From Lindgomyces ingoldianus (taxonomy: Eukaryota; Ascomycota; Dothideomycetes; Pleosporales; Lindgomycetaceae), in contig NW_022985168.1 in the NCBI RefSeq assembly GCF_010093535.1, positions 1,754,613-1,818,612 on the forward strand: a stretch of 64,000 bases of DNA, given 5' to 3'. The notes under the pieces are model-generated. The model ran no database searches, had not been told where the DNA came from, and saw only the letters and a program-made list of their open reading frames with translations. The translations under genes were made by a program, and so were the position numbers. How positions within the stretch are numbered: the stretch's first letter is position 1; every line of letters begins with the position of its first letter. Shown here in pieces: positions 60,461-64,000 of the stretch.

Positions 60461-63400
60461 CTTATTATACTTTACTAAAAGTAAAAAAACTACTTAGGGC
60501 ATAAATAAAAACACCTGTAGTGCAGAATTTATAATATTAAAAAAAAAAGTAAACCTTAACATTAATGTTATTAAAAAAATAATAAAAAGTTATTTTTAAG
60601 CTAAAAACTTACTAAAATAAAAGGCACTAAATGTCTTACATATAGACACATCTACGCACTAAAGGACTACTTTTATGTTTATCTAAATAAAGCACCTAAC
60701 TAGTAAATGCTAAATAAAAGAGTTAAAAAGCTTATAGCATTAAAGCATAAGCATAACTTAGAATTTTAAGGCCTACTTAAAGGGCAGCATAGACATAATT
60801 TAAGAATACTAATTCTAAAGAGTTTACATACACTTATGCTAGAGATATAAAAAGACTAACTTAAAAGCTAGAAAGTATTAAGAGTTAAGGTAGCTGCATT
60901 ACTAGCTATAGTTAATTTAAACTAGAACAGATATTTACTAAAAAAATTATTTATTCTTAACTTAGGCTTAACATGCTATATTATAAATAATTTTAATTAG
61001 ATTTATAACTATTATTTACTAATACTAAAAAACTTTATCTAGTCTAGAAACTCTTACATATAGATTTAAAGCTATAGATTAATTATACTAAGCCTAAAAA
61101 GTAAGCATAGAACACATAGTTAAGCATACAGTCTTATACTATATAACACTACACTGTGCCTAGACCTGCTGTGCAACCTAGTCTTATTCTGCCTACTGTA
61201 ATAAAAAGGAATCTAGTAGGACACATAAGTAGAGCTAACTACTTTAAAGGCCTTAGATAGGATAATAATTAAAAATCTTATAAAGATTTATAGCTAATAA
61301 GTGTTAAAGTACTATCTACTATAAAAGGGCTTATATTATACACATATAATTAACATAAGAACTAAACATAGTCTATAAAAGGCATTAGTAGAGCTATAGC
61401 ATAAGCGTCTAGGACACTCTAGACTAGCTACACTTTAACACCTTATACAGTAAGCTAAGGGGGTGTAAATTAAAGAAATTACAACAGTCTAATATAACTT
61501 ATGTAGTAGAGCTAAGATATAATAATAAATTAGCTGCGCACTGCAAATTAGTAATAGTAGACTTAGTAAAAGACTATTAATTAATTTCTATGCATATAAA
61601 GCATAAAGTATTATAAAAAAGCAAAGTTAAATGCTAATTACTAATAAGTATTTTAGCCTCTAGTAAGACCTTTACTTTAAGAATAATAGGCTTACTAAAT
61701 TAATTCTTAAAGCTTTTATAACTTTTATTCTTTTTTTAAAGAACTATTATAATATTACTATAAAAGTTATTAAAGCTAATAATAAGATTATAATAGTAAA
61801 ACTAGAGGTAAAACGCTAGATAGCATTATATAGAATAACTACTAAGCCTTTAGCACTAGATACATAAGCCTAGAATAGAGAAGCTAAACACTTAGAAAGT
61901 GTAAATAAAAAAAAGTTATAGGCTATATAACTAGATGCTAACCTACTATAGAATGTATAGCTATATATTACTAGAGTTAGCGTATACCTATATAATTAGA
62001 CGCTAAACTATGCTAATAACTAAAAAACACTATATAAGATCTTCTTTACATAAGCAGCTCTAAATAATAAAGTTATTATATTAATTTAAAAGCTTAGCTT
62101 TACACATTTAAAAGCTTATAGCTATAAAGCATTTATAATAACTAATAACACACATTAGAATAAATCTAAGCTATAAAGGCTAGACCTAAAGGCGTAGATT
62201 AGATATCTAGTTAGGTACTAATTATTAAACATCTACTATGTATAGATACTACTGCTAGCAAAAGTAATCTATATATGTAATGTTATTTTTAATAAACACT
62301 TAATCTTTAGTAGTAAGCCTAAAGACCTAATAAATAACCTTATATATAACATAGTAAAAGAAATTACTATATATATTAAAATAATTAAGCTTCTAACACC
62401 TAGTTATTAGCTAAAAATAAAGTTGTTTTATAAAGATAACACTATAAATAATACATTAAATTTTAACAAAGTAGACCTACTAGGCTACTATTAAGGAAGA
62501 AAGATTAGAGATAACTATCTATCTTCTTTAAATACTCTGCCACCTACAGCATTACTTATGCAGTTAATAGCTAGAGCAGCACTAAAGCTAAGCTAAATAG
62601 AGTTGTTAAAGACTATACTATAAGCTATAGCCTTTATAGCTAGCATAAAATCTAGAAGTGTAGAAAAGCATAGTAGCAAAACGCTAAATAAAGCAGCATT
62701 AATAAAAATGCTATTTAAAAAAAAGACACTTTATAAAAGCTAGCTACTACTTTTACTATTAACTTAAAAGTAACTAGAGGAGCACTTTTTATAAAAGATG
62801 TTTAAGGCAGCAGAAAGAACGCACCTAGATAGTTATTAGATAATAAAATCCTAGACAGAGGTTTAGACAAAGCTAATTAAGGCAGCTAGATAGCAGATTC
62901 TAAATTATATGTAGGTGTACACCTATAAGCTTAACAAGCACTATAAATTACAAAGATGTAAGGCGCAACTAGTAGTCTATAGTAATTAATAAAGAAACAT
63001 TACTATATAAAATACCTACGCTGCTACTTTAGCAAGACGCTTATTTTAAATGCTAATAGTAATATCTACATGCTTTAACTTAGAGCTTAAATAATATAAC
63101 ATAACTAACACATTTATATATGCAGCAATTAACTGTAATATCTACATGCAGATAGTAAGAGGCTATTAGAAACTAGGTATAATACTAAACTTTTAAAAAG
63201 CACTATATAGCCTATAAATTTCTTCTTTACTTTAGCAACACTATTTTATAACAACTTTTAAAAGCCTTAGGTTTTTAGCTGTCTTATATAAACTTTGCTA
63301 TATAACTAAAGCTAGAATATTTGTCTTTTTCTACATAGACAACTTTATTATTGTGTATAAAAAAGGCTCTAAAGCAGATGCACAGCATATAGTAGACTAG

Positions 63401-64000
63401 TTATAAGAGAAGTATACTCTAATAAAAAGTAAAAACCTATAATAGTTCTTAGAAGTTAAGATTATTAAAGATTAATAGTAATAAATAATTTAGCTATTAT
63501 AGGCCTTATATATTAACAAGATAGCTAGGCTAGCTAATAGAAAGAACCTGCAGCATACTACACCTATAAGTAGGATTAAACTTATGCTGCAATCTAGTTT
63601 TGCAACCCTATTAAAAGTAAATTAATATTAGCAGAAAATTAGATCTCTACTCTTTACAGTAGTTACTATAAGACTAGACATTGCCTTTACTACATTACGC
63701 CTTGCACAGTTTCTTATAAATCCTGCATCTAACTATTAGAACACAGCTGATTAAGTTATCCTATACCTACATGCGACACAGACGTACGCACTCTAATTAG
63801 GAGGAGAAGACTACTTTGTAGTAGTAAGCAATGCGTTATTTATAGATAATATACTAGATAAGAAAAGCTTTTAGGGCTACATTATTTAACTATTTAGCAG
63901 ATAGATTACATAGCAAGTAAATAAATAAAATATAGTTATAATATTAACAATAAAAGCAGAATTACTTACACTATTTTAAGTTACTAAGGAAGCTATGTTT
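60461..64000 (+). pseudogene. E+ Gag end and Pol (integrase, RT, RNase H), cut by the window edge
   Basis: Gag/protease sequence resumes after H (about 60,461-60,750). Integrase covers about 60,800-62,100, then a linker. RT lies at about 62,940-63,480 (YNITNTFIYAAI; the box YIDNFIIVY at 63332 has its second Asp changed to Asn). RNase H starts near 63,750 (GEDYFVVVSNALFIDN) and reaches AKAELLTLF-like sequence near 63,960. The reading runs off at 64000. Gln/Trp codons are often stops. Confidence 0.85.

Larger units (their letters stand above)
37977..64000 (-). mobile_element. Copia element F (family B), host of the right nest, continues off the window
   Basis: Visible pieces are 37977-38439, 40308-43553 and 49894-50315. 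It starts with a 280-bp family-B LTR and is colinear with B1 and G. A pogo element, two unexplained inserts and copia G interrupt it, and at 50316 a family-E element enters. The 5' half and right LTR of F are not in the window, which is what deep nesting predicts. Confidence 0.8.
50316..64000 (-). mobile_element. Family-E copia, minus copy (E-), visible 50316-53068
   Basis: It starts with a 300-bp LTR (50316-50615, TGTTAGATTAAAGC...ATATCTAACA) and then minus-strand pol. A purine-rich complement next to the LTR fits a polypurine tract. It is interrupted at 53069 by a second family-E element in the opposite orientation. The rest must lie beyond 64000. Confidence 0.8.
53069..64000 (+). mobile_element. 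Family-E copia, plus copy (E+), interrupted by H and running off the window
   Basis: A 320-bp 5' LTR (53069-53388), internal sequence 53389-54220, the H insertion, then 60456-64000. Its pol is the same family as E- but in opposite orientation. It is inserted within E- pol. Left target copy probably ATAGC (53064-53068); the right copy is outside the window. Confidence 0.85.

Noticed and set aside
3300..64000. Centromere or AT-rich mitochondrial DNA
   Set aside because: The AT richness is explained by RIP on recognisable nuclear retrotransposons. A centromere cannot be excluded, but nothing in the sequence supports it specifically.

Overview
The window looks like a filamentous ascomycete (Pezizomycotina) chromosome that switches abruptly from a normal gene segment (about 1-3,290) to a very AT-rich, gene-free block of nested, dead transposons (about 3,290-64,000). 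The organism call rests on short GT-AG introns with CTAAC/CTGAC-type branch points, a fungal SAT4-type membrane protein, fungal families of Ty3/gypsy, Ty1/copia and Fot1/pogo elements, and a mutation pattern matching repeat-induced point mutation (RIP): C-to-T and G-to-A changes that turn Gln and Trp codons into stops and Cys, Asp and Gly into Tyr, Asn and Lys/Arg. The species cannot be named from sequence alone.

Gene segment. A 375-residue seven-helix rhodopsin/SAT4-domain protein (four exons, minus strand, 1411-116) and a 351-residue 2-oxoglutarate/Fe(II) oxygenase (two exons, plus strand, 1958-3067) diverge from a shared 546-bp intergenic region. The AT block begins about 220 bp after the oxygenase stop.

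Left nest (3,290-37,018). The host is a 5'-truncated chromodomain gypsy element (family D, plus). Inserted in it are copia B1 (3482-17607, minus, TSD atagg), copia C (19261-25099, plus, TSD taaag) and a fold-back pogo derivative (25570-34419, TSD TA). B1 is itself split by gypsy A1 (4526-12197, TSD actta), and the pogo derivative by gypsy A2 (26380-34125, TSD cctgc). Removing the inserts rejoins D's reading frame at all three sites.

Right nest (37,264 to beyond 64,000). A lone family-E LTR and a family-C pol fragment are followed by copia F (family B, minus). F holds a 1,866-bp pogo element (38440-40305), copia G (43554-49888, TSD ttatc) and a minus-strand family-E copia (from 50316). The latter is interrupted by a plus-strand family-E copia (from 53069), which is interrupted by copia H (54221-60455, TSD gataa). 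F and both E elements run off the right edge.

Main points of interest. (1) H is a B/C chimera: its U3 and 3' half are family B and its U5 and 5' half are family C, as one template switch between co-packaged RNAs would give. (2) Gypsy A1 and A2 share an antisense reading frame between pol and the 3' LTR, with a C-x2-C-x6-C motif. (3) The fold-back pogo has two ~480-bp arms derived from one transposon end. (4) LTR pairs show less RIP at the outer element edges. No tRNA, rRNA or CRISPR was seen.
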